Assembly: GCF_905220365.1 (NCBI RefSeq)
Contig: NC_061152.1
Span: forward strand, 4,515,001-4,579,000
Reading direction: 5' to 3'
Origin: Vanessa cardui
Lineage: Eukaryota > Arthropoda > Insecta > Lepidoptera > Nymphalidae
Length of the DNA: 64,000 nt
In this document: positions 24,101 through 27,794 of the stretch, in pieces
Position numbering within the stretch: position 1 is the stretch's first letter
Layout of the letters: each line of letters opens with the position of its first letter
Made by a program: the position numbers and the translations under genes
The notes under the pieces: generated by a model
Seen by the model: the letters and a program-made list of their open reading frames with translations, nothing else
The model's database searches: none
Told to the model about the DNA's origin: nothing

Positions 24101-26540
24101 AGTGGTGTGTACACCGGTTTTCACGGGTACGCCACTCCGATCTCACAGGTTCGATTCCCGGCCGATTCGATGTAGATTGTCATTAGTTTTCTATGTTGCC
24201 TTGGGTCTGGGTGTTTGTGGTTACTTCTGATATTTCCACAACACAAGTGCTTTAGCTACTTACATTGGGATCAGAGTAATGTATGTGAATAACCTTAACT
24301 AACTTAACTATTAAAAGTTTATATCTTTAAAGCTGGTTGAAAATATGTACCTTTTTATAGACGAGGTAGTTTGGCGACTCCTCCGGCGAGGGTATGGTCG
24401 ACATCAGTGCCTGGACGCTCGGAGGCAGGTTGGCTATCATCGTGTCCTTGTCTTTCTTATCTTTGTCTTTTTCATCTTTGGTGCTTTTCGTGGTGTCCCT
24501 GTAATTGATACATATTATATACTACTAGCGATCCTTGCGATTCTTCGCATGGATACAATACTGATAGTAAATATACTATAGTACGACACAACTTAGATGT
24601 CGCATCGGCAAAATTCGTAAAACCGATCACATCCGAATTGAGTACACTATCCCAAATTATTAATATTTATTTCTCACGCGAATATGATCTTTGCACAAAC
24701 GTAATAACTTGTAATTTCATATGACCTAATATATTCGTCAATTTGACGCGTCGTTTTACATGCACTTGCTTTCTCTGACGCGTGAATCTATAGCGACGAA
24801 TAGCGTCAAATGGCGCGATAGGAAGCTATTTCTATTGGTTGTGTAAATCGGCAGTAATTGGTTATTTTCATTCCATTGCATTTTCCGATGCTACATCTAA
24901 TTTGTGTCTTACTATACATTTTTTTTTATAGTATAGGTTTGCGGACAAGCATATGGGCCACCTGATGGTAAGTGGTCACCATTACCCATAGACAATGACT
25001 ATACCTTACATCGTCAATGCGCCACCAACCTTGGCAACTAAGATGTTATGTCCCTTGTGCCTGTAGTTACACTGACTCACCCTTCAAACCGGAACACAAC
25101 AATACTGAGTACTGTTATTTGGTGGTAGAATAACTGATGAGGAGGTGGTACCTACCCAGACGGGCTTGCACAAAGCCCTACCACCAAGATAATTTATTTA
25201 TTTACGAAATCACATTAGAAACTTCTAAAATCATTAGTGTTTCTTTATTATATTGTCCATGTAATATATCCAAAAACCTTTCTCCCGAATCACTCTATCT
25301 ATCTTTAAAAAAACCACATCAAAATCCATTGGGTAGTTTTCAAGATATAAGCATACAAAGAGACATAGGGACAGAGAAAGCGACTTTGTTTTATACTATG
25401 TAGTGACATCCAACAGAGAAATATGGAAGGAGAAGACATGCGCCGACCCCAAATTAAATTGGGATAAAAATGAATGTACTGTGCATTTAAAAATATATAT
25501 ATGTGGAAATATCCTACTACTGGGATCAGGAGTCCTCTCCCCTAAAGGAGAAGATTTGAATTGCTCCAAAACACATGCAGATAGGGTCACCTTACATGAC
25601 CCTTACAATGATTAGTATGAGATGATTTATAAACACAAATTCAACACATACAATTTCAGTAGTGCCTCGGTTTGAACCCTCAATCATCAGTTAATGCTTT
25701 CAAACCAAGAGCCATCTCTGCCATTTTATTTGATTAGAGGAAATTGTTTAACATTTGAATTAAAGTTAAGTTATATTATGTTATTATTCTCATAACTTAA
25801 ATGGCCATCTATAAAAAACCTCAACTATATCCCAGTATTTAAATTATACATTTCTTGAGTAAATAATTAGTGACAAGTAATTTTAGACTTTTGCTGTATG
25901 GATGAGGATTATTCAATTTATATTTAAGAGGTAAAGCTTGTCCGAGCAACAGGGATAATATTTATAAATTAAAGAATATATTATTATTGCTTGTATAACT
26001 CTATATAACATTATAGCTACCCATCCAGACTATGCACATACAATACTGATACTGAATATACTACAGAATTTGTTTATTTACGACATCACTTTAGAAACAT
26101 CTAAAATTATCAGTATTTCTTTACTATATTGTCCATGTATTATATACAAACAGCTACCTCTTGAATTACTCTATCTATTAATAAAGCCATATCAAAATTG
26201 GTTGCGTTATTTTAAAGATCTAAGCAAACATAGGGATAGATATCGATAAGTGACATAGTTTTATACTGTGGACATACCAGTTCTTAGAACAACAGAGCTA
26301 TAAGATGTTACTACCCTTGTGCCTGTAGTTACACAAGCCCACACACACTCAAAACAAGAACACAAATATATGGAGAGCAGTTAAGTATATTATTAGTGGG
26401 TGGTCAAAGCTATCACCAAGTAAAATTAACTGGTAGAAGTATAAATGGGATATATTTGTGTTTATTTAAACAAGAAATTACCTGGAAGGGCCTTGCTGAC
26501 AGGCTTTCTGCGCCTTTTCGGAAGAATTCATTGTAACCAT
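111..26540 (-). CDS. RGS7: R7-family regulator of G-protein signalling (RGS7-like), 16 coding exons
   Basis: R7 RGS proteins speed GTP hydrolysis by Gi/o alpha subunits and act at the membrane as obligate partners of G-beta-5, mostly in neurons (family knowledge). The joined exons give 1686 nt, 561 residues plus stop, with GT/AG borders and compatible phases throughout. Order: a non-conserved K/D-rich N-terminus (1-60), a conserved [12 protein letters not shown] lead-in, DEP (about 70-155, with [13 protein letters not shown] and GYLFPIDDH), DHEX (about 155-246, with [13 protein letters not shown] and [13 protein letters not shown]), GGL (about 325-390, ending NPW at 386-388) and RGS (about 412-530). 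RGS contact residues are present: E442/N443 in SGENL, N482 in PVNID, and D519 and R523. The start ATG at 26540 has an in-frame TGA 6 nt upstream. Length and order fit mammalian RGS6/7. Which insect R7 paralogue this is remains uncertain. Confidence 0.96.
380..880 (-). repeat. Helitron-like H2 repeat, split by SINE-A
   Basis: The sequence around accaaatttcatcaaattcg, with agacaaatggacagacaa near the end, is a reverse copy of the repeat at 38390-38570 and 49190-49385. Confidence 0.55.
448..764 (-). mobile_element. SINE-A copy with 11-bp TSD (intron 15)
   Basis: tRNA-derived SINE. The A-box-like head (gatggcccagtggtta) and B box (gggttcaagccc) lie at the high-coordinate end; the body reads through ccaacccgcattgg to a TTTAC-type tail. 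It is flanked by TTTGCTTCATA at 437-447 and 765-775, so the insertion is clean. It sits inside an H2 repeat. Confidence 0.88.
1030..1540 (+). repeat. Repeat H3 (aaggaggaggttatcaattc family)
   Basis: Shares long stretches with 56140-56640, and in reverse with 41828-42020: aggaggttatcaattcgtct, a T-rich run, then gatggtatccatatgaaaac. No coding capacity. Probably a non-autonomous DNA or Helitron-type element. Confidence 0.6.
1543..1625 (-). mobile_element. Helitron-like H1 fragment
   Basis: Starts ctagctacccaccccggctt and runs into tgcaatactgatactaaata, the reverse of the CTAG-ending terminus of the H1 family. Truncated after about 80 bp. Confidence 0.55.
1763..1855 (-). CDS. RGS7: RGS7 exon 15 (RGS end)
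   Basis: Residues 510-540, [20 protein letters not shown], the last RGS helices with D519 and R523. Acceptor ttcag, donor AAG|GTACGT. Confidence 0.97.
1966..2270. mobile_element. MITE-P copy 1 (intron 14)
   Basis: Terminal inverted repeat tagtacgacacaac ... gttgtgtcgtacta flanked by TA. The left TIR carries a deletion of about 30 bp, so this copy is 305 bp while the others are 334-341 bp. Confidence 0.85.
2273..2510 (+). mobile_element. SINE-C, diverged partial copy
   Basis: Contains gagtattgttg, ctacaggctcaagggacata and the accattgtctatg ... gtgaccacctaccacctggtgg tail of SINE-C, with many substitutions. Confidence 0.6.
2567..2630 (-). CDS. RGS7: RGS7 exon 14 (RGS)
   Basis: Residues 488-509, [21 protein letters not shown]. 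Acceptor gttgcag, donor CAG|GTGAGA. Too short to stand out as an ORF, but phase and homology fit. Confidence 0.95.
2685..3758. repeat. ~108-bp tandem satellite filling RGS7 intron 13
   Basis: About ten units of 107-118 bp; ccattctgaa or a close match recurs near 2921, 3030, 3137, 3244, 3353, 3471, 3578 and 3686. Each unit has cattggtcg, a cagctg E-box, tgacgtga (CRE-like) and cgaccaatg, making an inverted CCAAT pair around the CRE-like core, plus a tatattta stretch. The two leftmost units are the most diverged. Short ORFs in it are repeat artefacts. Confidence 0.93.
3765..3893 (-). CDS. RGS7: RGS7 exon 13 (RGS core)
   Basis: Residues 445-488, [20 protein letters not shown] through [11 protein letters not shown]482 matches the catalytic-pocket Asn of RGS domains. 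Acceptor tctccag. The donor CAG|GTTCCA has a poor intron side, and the satellite array starts just downstream. Confidence 0.96.
4025..4200 (-). mobile_element. L2-like LINE 3' tail (solo)
   Basis: On the minus strand this reads gtcgtctggtagagatcact, a hairpin, then ataagaccgccc, and ends in a TTATT repeat. It matches the 3' UTR of the LINE at 12313-14411. Only the tail is present. Confidence 0.75.
4240..4437 (-). mobile_element. MITE-X partial copy (intron 12)
   Basis: Reverse of the MITE-X segment with gcgccatattgtccaagt and gtgacgtcac; one end is lost. Confidence 0.65.
4455..4672 (-). mobile_element. SINE-B copy (intron 12)
   Basis: tRNA-like head gaccnccgtggtcgagtggt with B box ggttcg and body ttgtcattagttttctatgt, tail acatcacatacattactctg as seen on the plus strand. 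It ends 12 nt from the exon 12 donor. Confidence 0.8.
4685..4813 (-). CDS. RGS7: RGS7 exon 12 (RGS start)
   Basis: Residues 402-445, [20 protein letters not shown] and FSGENL, the first RGS helices. The acceptor is ttcttcag. The upstream pyrimidine tract is the repeat tail of a SINE inserted beside it. Donor AA|GTGAGT. Confidence 0.97.
4829..5113 (-). mobile_element. SINE-A copy next to the exon 12 acceptor
   Basis: Head at 5113 and tail (TTTAC)n at about 4829, in the same sense as RGS7. About 30 bp of the body are missing near 4868. The tail abuts the exon 12 acceptor. Confidence 0.85.
5390..5503 (-). CDS. RGS7: RGS7 exon 11 (GGL end)
   Basis: Residues 364-402, [20 protein letters not shown] through NPW, the canonical GGL C-terminus. 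Acceptor tattccag, donor CAGTG|GTGAGG. Confidence 0.97.
5617..6066. mobile_element. MITE-X copy 1 (intron 10)
   Basis: 450 bp with short TIRs caataggctatttgac ... gtcaaatagcctattg. The interior has cacgtgac (E-box), gtgacgtcac (perfect CRE palindrome) and gcgccatattgtcc. Related copies lie at 11508-11955, 21528-22230 and 4240-4437. Confidence 0.8.
6157..6285 (+). mobile_element. SINE-A 3' fragment
   Basis: gatgaaggaaaacatcgtga to aatttacagactgttac, lacking the tRNA head. It ends about 20 nt from the exon 10 donor. Confidence 0.65.
6307..6448 (-). CDS. RGS7: RGS7 exon 10 (GGL)
   Basis: Residues 317-364, including [19 protein letters not shown], the first helix of the G-gamma-like domain that binds G-beta-5. 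Acceptor attacag, donor GAGAT|GTGAGT. Confidence 0.94.
6512..6660 (+). mobile_element. Helitron-like H1, 5' part
   Basis: cagtataaaacaaagtcgct, tatgcttagatcttt and acgcaacggattttgatgcg are diagnostic of H1. The GC-rich 3' hairpin end is absent. Confidence 0.6.
6730..6900 (+). mobile_element. CR1-group LINE 3' tail
   Basis: ctactgagtttcttgccggt, gaaccggtggtagcttcact and aataaagtttattttgattt, ending in a (TTTGAT)n repeat. A 5'-truncated copy, related to but distinct from the full-length LINE at 15.3-20.3 kb. Confidence 0.8.
6958..7054 (-). CDS. RGS7: RGS7 exon 9 (linker)
   Basis: Residues 285-317, a polar, poorly conserved linker ([20 protein letters not shown]). Acceptor tttcag, donor AACG|GTGAGT. 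Phases match both neighbouring exons. Confidence 0.9.
7106..7392 (+). mobile_element. SINE-C copy (intron 8)
   Basis: Starts ggtggtagggcttagtgcac and ends ctataccataaaaaaa, nearly full length. Reads antisense to RGS7. Confidence 0.85.
7799..8118 (-). mobile_element. Chimera of SINE-A body and SINE-B head
   Basis: 7799-8050 is SINE-A with its tRNA head cut at gttagaacgcg. 8051-8118 is SINE-B (ttttctatgttgtctt in sense) with an internal deletion removing its own B box. The join is abrupt. Confidence 0.7.
8221..8334 (-). CDS. RGS7: RGS7 exon 8
   Basis: Residues 247-284, [20 protein letters not shown] onward, the conserved PGCVNTTE linker followed by a basic helix. Acceptor tttaag, donor AAG|GTATGT. 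Confidence 0.95.
8385..9030. repeat. Degenerate ggtgacctttt array with two hairpins (intron 7)
   Basis: The motif ggtgacctttt or close variants recurs every 35-60 bp (for example 8470, 8509, 8968, 8996). Inside lie a MITE-N fragment (8600-8700) and two copies of an AT-rich palindrome centred near 8847 and 8912. Confidence 0.6.
8600..8700 (+). mobile_element. MITE-N fragment
   Basis: cggattttaatcgcgtatat, gtttcgagcactttacagcg and gttcgtggtcac match the elements at 23375-23480 and 35337-35570. Confidence 0.6.
9122..9202 (-). CDS. RGS7: RGS7 exon 7 (DHEX)
   Basis: Residues 220-246, [27 protein letters not shown]. Acceptor tgtacag, donor ATG|GTGAGT. Confidence 0.97.
9303..9601 (-). mobile_element. 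SINE-A copy (intron 6)
   Basis: Full-length SINE-A with a (TTG)n tail, tRNA-like head at the high-coordinate end; the minus-strand reading ends with caggctgttgttgttgttg. Confidence 0.88.
10199..10341 (-). CDS. RGS7: RGS7 exon 6 (DHEX)
   Basis: Residues 172-219, [20 protein letters not shown] through FMQAEAQSK, the helical DHEX domain. Acceptor tttccag, donor AAG|GTGAGA. Confidence 0.97.
10396..10545 (+). mobile_element. SINE-A 5' half
   Basis: gagatggccgcgtggttaga with B box gggttcaaaccc, stopping after gaaaacatcgtgaggaaacc. The 3' body is lost. Confidence 0.75.
10985..11335 (+). mobile_element. SINE-B 3' part interrupted by SINE-C
   Basis: SINE-B sequence at 10985-11037 (cacaacacaagtgctttggc) resumes at 11272 (atgtatgtgatgttgtccaa). 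The SINE-C insertion lies between them, and a short aatg repeat marks both junctions. Confidence 0.75.
11038..11272 (-). mobile_element. SINE-C nested in SINE-B
   Basis: A reverse SINE-C copy from the ataaaaaaa tail (11038) to the middle of the element near ttctaccgcc; the first about 50 bp are missing. Confidence 0.82.
11337..11395 (-). CDS. RGS7: RGS7 exon 5
   Basis: Residues 152-172, [19 protein letters not shown], the near-invariant DEP/DHEX junction of R7 RGS proteins. Acceptor ttccatag, donor TATG|GTGAGT. Confidence 0.97.
11430..12312 (+). repeat. H3 repeat remnants with MITE-X copy 2
   Basis: 11430-11507 has aaaaaccgacttcaaacaaa. 11508-11955 is MITE-X (caataggctatttgacaatg ... cagcgccatattgtccaagt). 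11956-12312 has cgattttgatgattt and a T-rich run like H3. H3 resumes at 14412 after the LINE insertion. Confidence 0.6.
12313..14083 (+). CDS. Reverse transcriptase ORF of L2-like LINE (5'-truncated)
   Basis: An open frame runs from the truncation point (cccagctaaagtttgg) to TGA at 14083 without a stop. Recognisable blocks: [62 protein letters not shown] and the catalytic YADDLQLY, then a thumb and the L2-type tail LKWLPIRF and [25 protein letters not shown] replaces the usual DFSKAFDTV. The endonuclease and ORF1 are missing, so the copy is dead although its RT frame is open, which suggests recent insertion. The LINE fragment at 53470-54695 is a relative. Confidence 0.9.
12313..14411 (+). mobile_element. 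5'-truncated L2/Daphne-like LINE (intron 4)
   Basis: Insertion flanked by aaataaatataa on both sides, within an H3 repeat. It keeps the RT and C-terminal part of ORF2 and a 3' UTR with a perfect palindrome atcgctttaaagcgat (14313-14328), then ttgtac and an aataaag end. It lies antisense to RGS7. Confidence 0.88.
14412..14640 (+). repeat. H3 repeat, right flank of the LINE
   Basis: aaataaatataaactaaaaag, aattgcatatttaac and tataacgtagttatagttat match 57250-57480 and 38600-38760. Confidence 0.65.
14669..14855 (+). mobile_element. SINE-B copy, head truncated
   Basis: cccgggttcgatttccagcc (B box), then ttagttttcaatgctgtctc and acaacacaagtgctttagct. Confidence 0.75.
14856..15329. other. Unassigned AT-rich intronic stretch
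   Basis: Holds a 103-codon ORF (14897-15208) with no recognisable motif. The remainder is AT-rich flank of the CR1 LINE. Confidence 0.3.
15556..17145 (+). CDS. CR1-group LINE ORF1 (coiled coil plus SGNH-like domain)
   Basis: 529 residues from aaaacATGATG. Residues about 8-120 and 190-265 are heptad-rich coiled coil, as expected for RNA-binding ORF1 multimers. Residues about 325-520 resemble the SGNH/esterase-like domain of CR1 ORF1: [11 protein letters not shown] (block I-like), [10 protein letters not shown] (block III-like) and [15 protein letters not shown] (DxxH block V). The block I serine context is not a standard GDS, so enzymatic activity is doubtful. It ends VPSNLN-stop at a -1 slippery heptamer. 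Confidence 0.88.
   Translation: MMTRSTKARQAEEQLQLTLQELKASRTQCDLLLKEKDDNEQEFLQIVNKNNALKSELSQLHLRYVEMEEQNNNLQEIVSGFDNCRDEYEQALMLTNDLKAKLHKAQLYISELENNNLNLKASQTQCLYDELVGYKATLVSPLTSNNDISTIDLTGDDMGSSSLVLTNNKFKKYIKINRYIKKTQKLIKSRNNCLNYEKICKERNTLKLKMIEYNKNVKDMRQGYEADVTALQAEISYLKSSLDTISKKYELSQNEITGHIAAMNNLLDLSKYNSERFDSLINHYACDCRGASDSGDRSGLCSGMVPPSQSTAHVSAIPSKTHHVPPKKCTKIYSDGMGRDMGVLLNDMCRGQLVTNYCMPGASYSHIMNSILNCTHCPSTTLIILVGRRGNVNKKILDYYYTKLLNLNVERILMFTFPYIKDMPQENAIRFKLNNRLHIMTNSYYVSKNDINNKIELIDINNIINNSSCLLTCDRCHLSNFYKRQIASTLSYFIVTKSTNCLVDQTTASIEQYNNTRPYILEYVPSNLN
17136..17142 (+). promoter_or_regulatory. Candidate -1 frameshift heptamer TTTAAAT
   Basis: ORF1 codons read AAT TTA AAT TAA, giving X-XXY-YYZ = T TTA AAT, immediately before the stop. 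A -1 slip continues as TTA AAC TCT in the ORF2 frame. A weak hairpin (AGAG/CTCT, 17159-17171) lies 16 nt downstream; no strong pseudoknot is obvious. Confidence 0.6.
17247..20066 (+). CDS. CR1-group LINE ORF2 (endonuclease and reverse transcriptase)
   Basis: The open frame begins at 17136 inside the end of ORF1; the 939 residues counted here begin at GTG 17247. APE endonuclease motifs: [40 protein letters not shown] motifs: [56 protein letters not shown], catalytic FADDTSL, then a C-terminal [12 protein letters not shown] block. No ATG precedes HQNIQG; the first in-frame ATG is at 17268, inside the endonuclease. Translation probably relies on -1 frameshifting or reinitiation. Potentially active. 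Confidence 0.92.
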   Translation: MHQNIQGMLGKDLDIELFLTCNDIDILCLTEHWLLNYQVMFNFSGHQLASLFSRNKAIRGGSLILMSKHFKFKERKDIVSLSIEQTIEIACAELERVIVVCVYRPPSGLYELFENVLENVLSKLSECNKEIIVCGDFNINLLHNTTTSIRFRSLLNSYNLVNLFLEPTRITDSTATCIDNIFATHIPQNKMIINKLNSDHCGQQALFNFHINKISNCEKIMFVPLTRSRIEKFRSNIMANLLHLTLSDNPNVLYNNLFKLIRNKFNAIFTSKTVNTKNFLKFNDWATIGIHKSRQRMYELYNERTYNHSATFANYVSNYSKLFRKVCFLAKSLTIKNRIKNAHNKIKMTWKVINCETGRSGNRSSELNLNYNNKVINSEREVASVFEQFFADIPVSTTRLLISSPAVAESLMKENVRECKSKFNFTPVNTNIIICAFKSLDIKKTADLWGISVKVINSIIDVIAPYLAIIFNDCVQRGIFPDLMKHSKVIPIFKSGSTSDPNNYRPISILPTLSKIFEKNILNQLLAYFNRHNLLHRKQFGFMRGRSTTDAGIELIKNIYEAWEGSQDALGIFCDLSKAFDCVQHETLVRKLYHYGIRECALDLLTSYLNNRTQRVDVKGTRSPGVSVGMGVPQGSILGPFLFLIYINDLPFLVGNKHDIVLFADDTSLVFKINRKQVQYDDVNNAMSDIIHWFSVNNLRLNNKKTKIVKFSTPNVQNVKPDVLINGESMDPVETTEFLGLTLDAKLQWLPHINGLAGRLSSAAFAVKKIRLLTDVDTARLVYFSYFHSIMSYGIMLWGNAAAIQTIFVLQKRAIRAIYNLGAKESLRHRFKKIKILTVASQYIFCNVLYVRKNINVFMRKCDSHNIGTRNKHNLVTPVTRLHRVSNSFVGQCIRFYNRIPESVQNASVAKFKKIVKERLCAKGYYTISEFMFDSTPWE
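20284..20580 (+). mobile_element. L2-like LINE 3' tail
   Basis: TA-rich run, then ggttgcctggcagagatcgc, hairpin (20452-20468), ataaggccgcc, ttgtac and gcaataaagag. Tail only, directly after the CR1 LINE end. Confidence 0.75.
20633..20793 (-). CDS. RGS7: RGS7 exon 4 (DEP)
   Basis: Residues 99-152, [15 protein letters not shown] through [12 protein letters not shown], the rest of the DEP fold. Acceptor tttccag, donor CG|GTGAGT. It is followed by the largest intron (11396-20632, 9.2 kb), which carries both LINEs. Confidence 0.97.
20870..20975. repeat. H1 and CR1-tail scraps
   Basis: gtaaatatactacagaaagt (H1, reverse) fused to ttctcggtagaatctacttt (CR1 tail). Confidence 0.5.
21375..21461 (-). 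CDS. RGS7: RGS7 exon 3 (DEP start)
   Basis: Residues 70-98, [20 protein letters not shown] onward, the first half of the DEP domain that anchors R7 RGS proteins to R7BP/R9AP-type partners. Acceptor taaag, donor TCG|GTAAGT. Confidence 0.97.
21528..22230. mobile_element. MITE-X copy 3, split by a solo LTR (intron 2)
   Basis: gacaatgcgaaaaataaaga to aataatataaaatgg, matching 5617-6066; interrupted at 21700-22012. cacgtgac is kept, but the CRE reads gtgatgtcac here. Confidence 0.78.
21700..22012 (+). mobile_element. Putative solo LTR with CTTG target duplication
   Basis: Extra 313 bp within MITE-X, bounded by TGTCATG ... GTTACA and flanked by CTTG (21696-21699 and 22013-22016). It contains agtatataatt and aataaa-like signals. 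The TG...CA ends and 4-bp duplication fit a Ty3-type solo LTR. No internal region remains. Confidence 0.6.
22398..22735. mobile_element. MITE-P copy 2 (intron 2)
   Basis: tagtacgacacaacttagat ... gtacgacacta TIRs, with internal gacgaatagcgtcgaatggc. Confidence 0.88.
22740..23370. other. Unassigned intronic sequence
   Basis: AT-rich part of intron 2. A short ORF at 23203-23409 has no motif. No repeat recognised. Confidence 0.3.
23375..23480 (+). mobile_element. MITE-N fragment
   Basis: ttataacggatttgaatcgc, then catcctgacgtt and acagcgttcgtgg. Confidence 0.65.
23676..23905 (+). mobile_element. SINE-B copy (intron 2)
   Basis: tggtcgagtggtgtgtacac, B box gggttcgagtccc, then ttagttttttatgttgtctt; near full length. 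Confidence 0.85.
24086..24292 (+). mobile_element. SINE-B copy (intron 2)
   Basis: tggtcgagtggtgtgtacac, aggttcgattccc and tttctatgttgccttgggtc; ends just before exon 2 of RGS7. Confidence 0.85.
24351..24498 (-). CDS. RGS7: RGS7 exon 2
   Basis: Residues 20-69. A lysine/aspartate-rich run ([12 protein letters not shown]) is followed by [10 protein letters not shown], which matches the segment just before the DEP domain of vertebrate RGS7. Acceptor ttacag, donor AAG|GTACAT. Confidence 0.93.
24525..24579 (-). mobile_element. Helitron-like H1 fragment cut by MITE-P
   Basis: ctagcgatccttgcgattct and atactgatagtaaatatact, joined directly to MITE-P at 24580. Confidence 0.55.
24580..24913. mobile_element. 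MITE-P copy 3 (intron 1)
   Basis: tagtacgacacaacttagat ... ttgtgtcttacta TIRs, 334 bp; TA at both flanks. Confidence 0.87.
24918..25187 (-). mobile_element. SINE-C copy (intron 1)
   Basis: Reverse copy from ttttttttatagtataggtt to aagccctaccaccaag, near full length with one internal deletion. Confidence 0.85.
25188..25405 (-). mobile_element. Helitron-like H1 copy
   Basis: gtttatttacgaaatcacat-type sequence through cgactttgttttatactatg, the reverse of H1 with the CTAG end replaced by SINE-C. Confidence 0.65.
25500..25725 (-). mobile_element. SINE-A, old diverged copy
   Basis: tcctctcccctaaaggagaa and ggtttgaaccctcaatcatc; heavily mutated. Confidence 0.65.
26013..26430 (-). mobile_element. 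Helitron-like H1 copy plus SINE-C remnant
   Basis: 26013-26272: tatagctacccatccagact, atactgatactgaatatact and tagttttatactg. 26280-26430: cccttgtgcctgtagttaca, a SINE-C fragment. Confidence 0.6.
26482..26540 (-). CDS. RGS7: RGS7 exon 1 (start codon)
   Basis: Residues 1-20, beginning [11 protein letters not shown]. The context aaaATGg is favourable and an in-frame TGA lies at 26547-26549 on the coding strand. The donor is CCAG|GTAATT. This stretch is not conserved in vertebrate RGS7, so an alternative upstream first exon is possible. Confidence 0.85.
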
Positions 26541-27539
26541 TTTAATTCAATTTTCTTACTTCCAAGATCAACTTAAAAAGCCATGTCATATGTTTTTTAT
26601 ATCACTAAACCCACTAACACACATTGATTGATATAACAGTTCCATGAACCGATGGGCAGTACGCACGTAACAGGAAACAATAATAAATATTTATGCACTA
26701 ACTTTTTAATTATTATTTTTTTTTAATTCATTTTTGCGTAAAGGTCTTGATGTATAAATTCACACACTGAGGAATCAAATATAACAGTTTCAGTGAAAAA
26801 TAAAATCATTCACGTAGAGTTTTATATCAAAAATATCTTAGCACAAATTTAAAAGAAAAACTAAATCTGTAATGAAAATTTGATTCACTTGACTAGGGAT
26901 TATTAAGAATCTTTTATCTTTGGTTTTAGAGAGTACATTAATCCAAATCTCTCGTACAATTTAATATTCTACCTCAATTACATTTTACTACTACGTTTAA
27001 TTCATGAAAACTCAACATACACCCCAAAGTAATTCAAACATTTTCAGAAATACGTCGAAATGTCAAAGTACGACAGCCATTAATCAGATGTATTTTTTTA
27101 TGCGTGCACTTATTAAAAAGAGATGGCACTAATTGTTTACAAGCATTAGAGAAAGATGGGTAGTTAACTCATTGTTAAAGCGACTAAATGAGATAGTAAC
27201 CTACTTTCATGTAGTTTAGAGTAACAAGTGGTCACCTTAATTCCACTAACATGTACGAGAAGTTCGATAGCGCATGTGTTTACGAGTTTATTGAGCGCTT
27301 TTGCCGCTATTTTTAGATCGAGGAAATATTCAATTAAATGTTTTGAAACGATGTTTTATTATTATGTATATTACATTATATATAAATAAGTTCCAATACA
27401 TAATATTATTATTAAAATCCTTTCTCAGTTATCACAACAGTTAACATTACGTACCTAGTGTATAAATTAATGAATAGATGGCACCACTTGAATTTAAATT
27501 AGAAACGAATTGATAATGATTGGTTATCTATTCCATTCA
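26541..27539 (-). promoter_or_regulatory. Upstream region of RGS7
   Basis: One kilobase of AT-rich sequence between the RGS7 start codon and the hAT insertion, with no recognised repeat. It probably contains the 5' UTR and promoter. No convincing TATA/Inr pair was picked by eye, and an untranslated upstream exon cannot be excluded. Confidence 0.4.
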
Positions 27540-27574
27540 CTTTTAGCTAGGGATGTCGGAAATGCAATAAAGTA

Positions 27575-27665
27575 TCGATATATATTGTATCGATAATTTT
27601 TGAATATATCAATATCGATATTGATATTTTTATTTAAAAATATCGATATATCGATATATCGGTGT
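27575..27665. repeat. hAT subterminal tatcgata cluster, left
   Basis: Overlapping tatcgata/atcgatat motifs in both orientations within about 90 bp of the left end; probable transposase-binding region. Confidence 0.7.
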
Positions 27666-27794
27666 GATAGGAAAAAAAAATTATTTGGCCTAATCTACTT
27701 CAATCATCTTACATTACTAGATAAATACTAATCAATAGACATCATTTTTAAATTTTTTAAATCAAGGACAACAATAAAAAATATTAATTATTTA

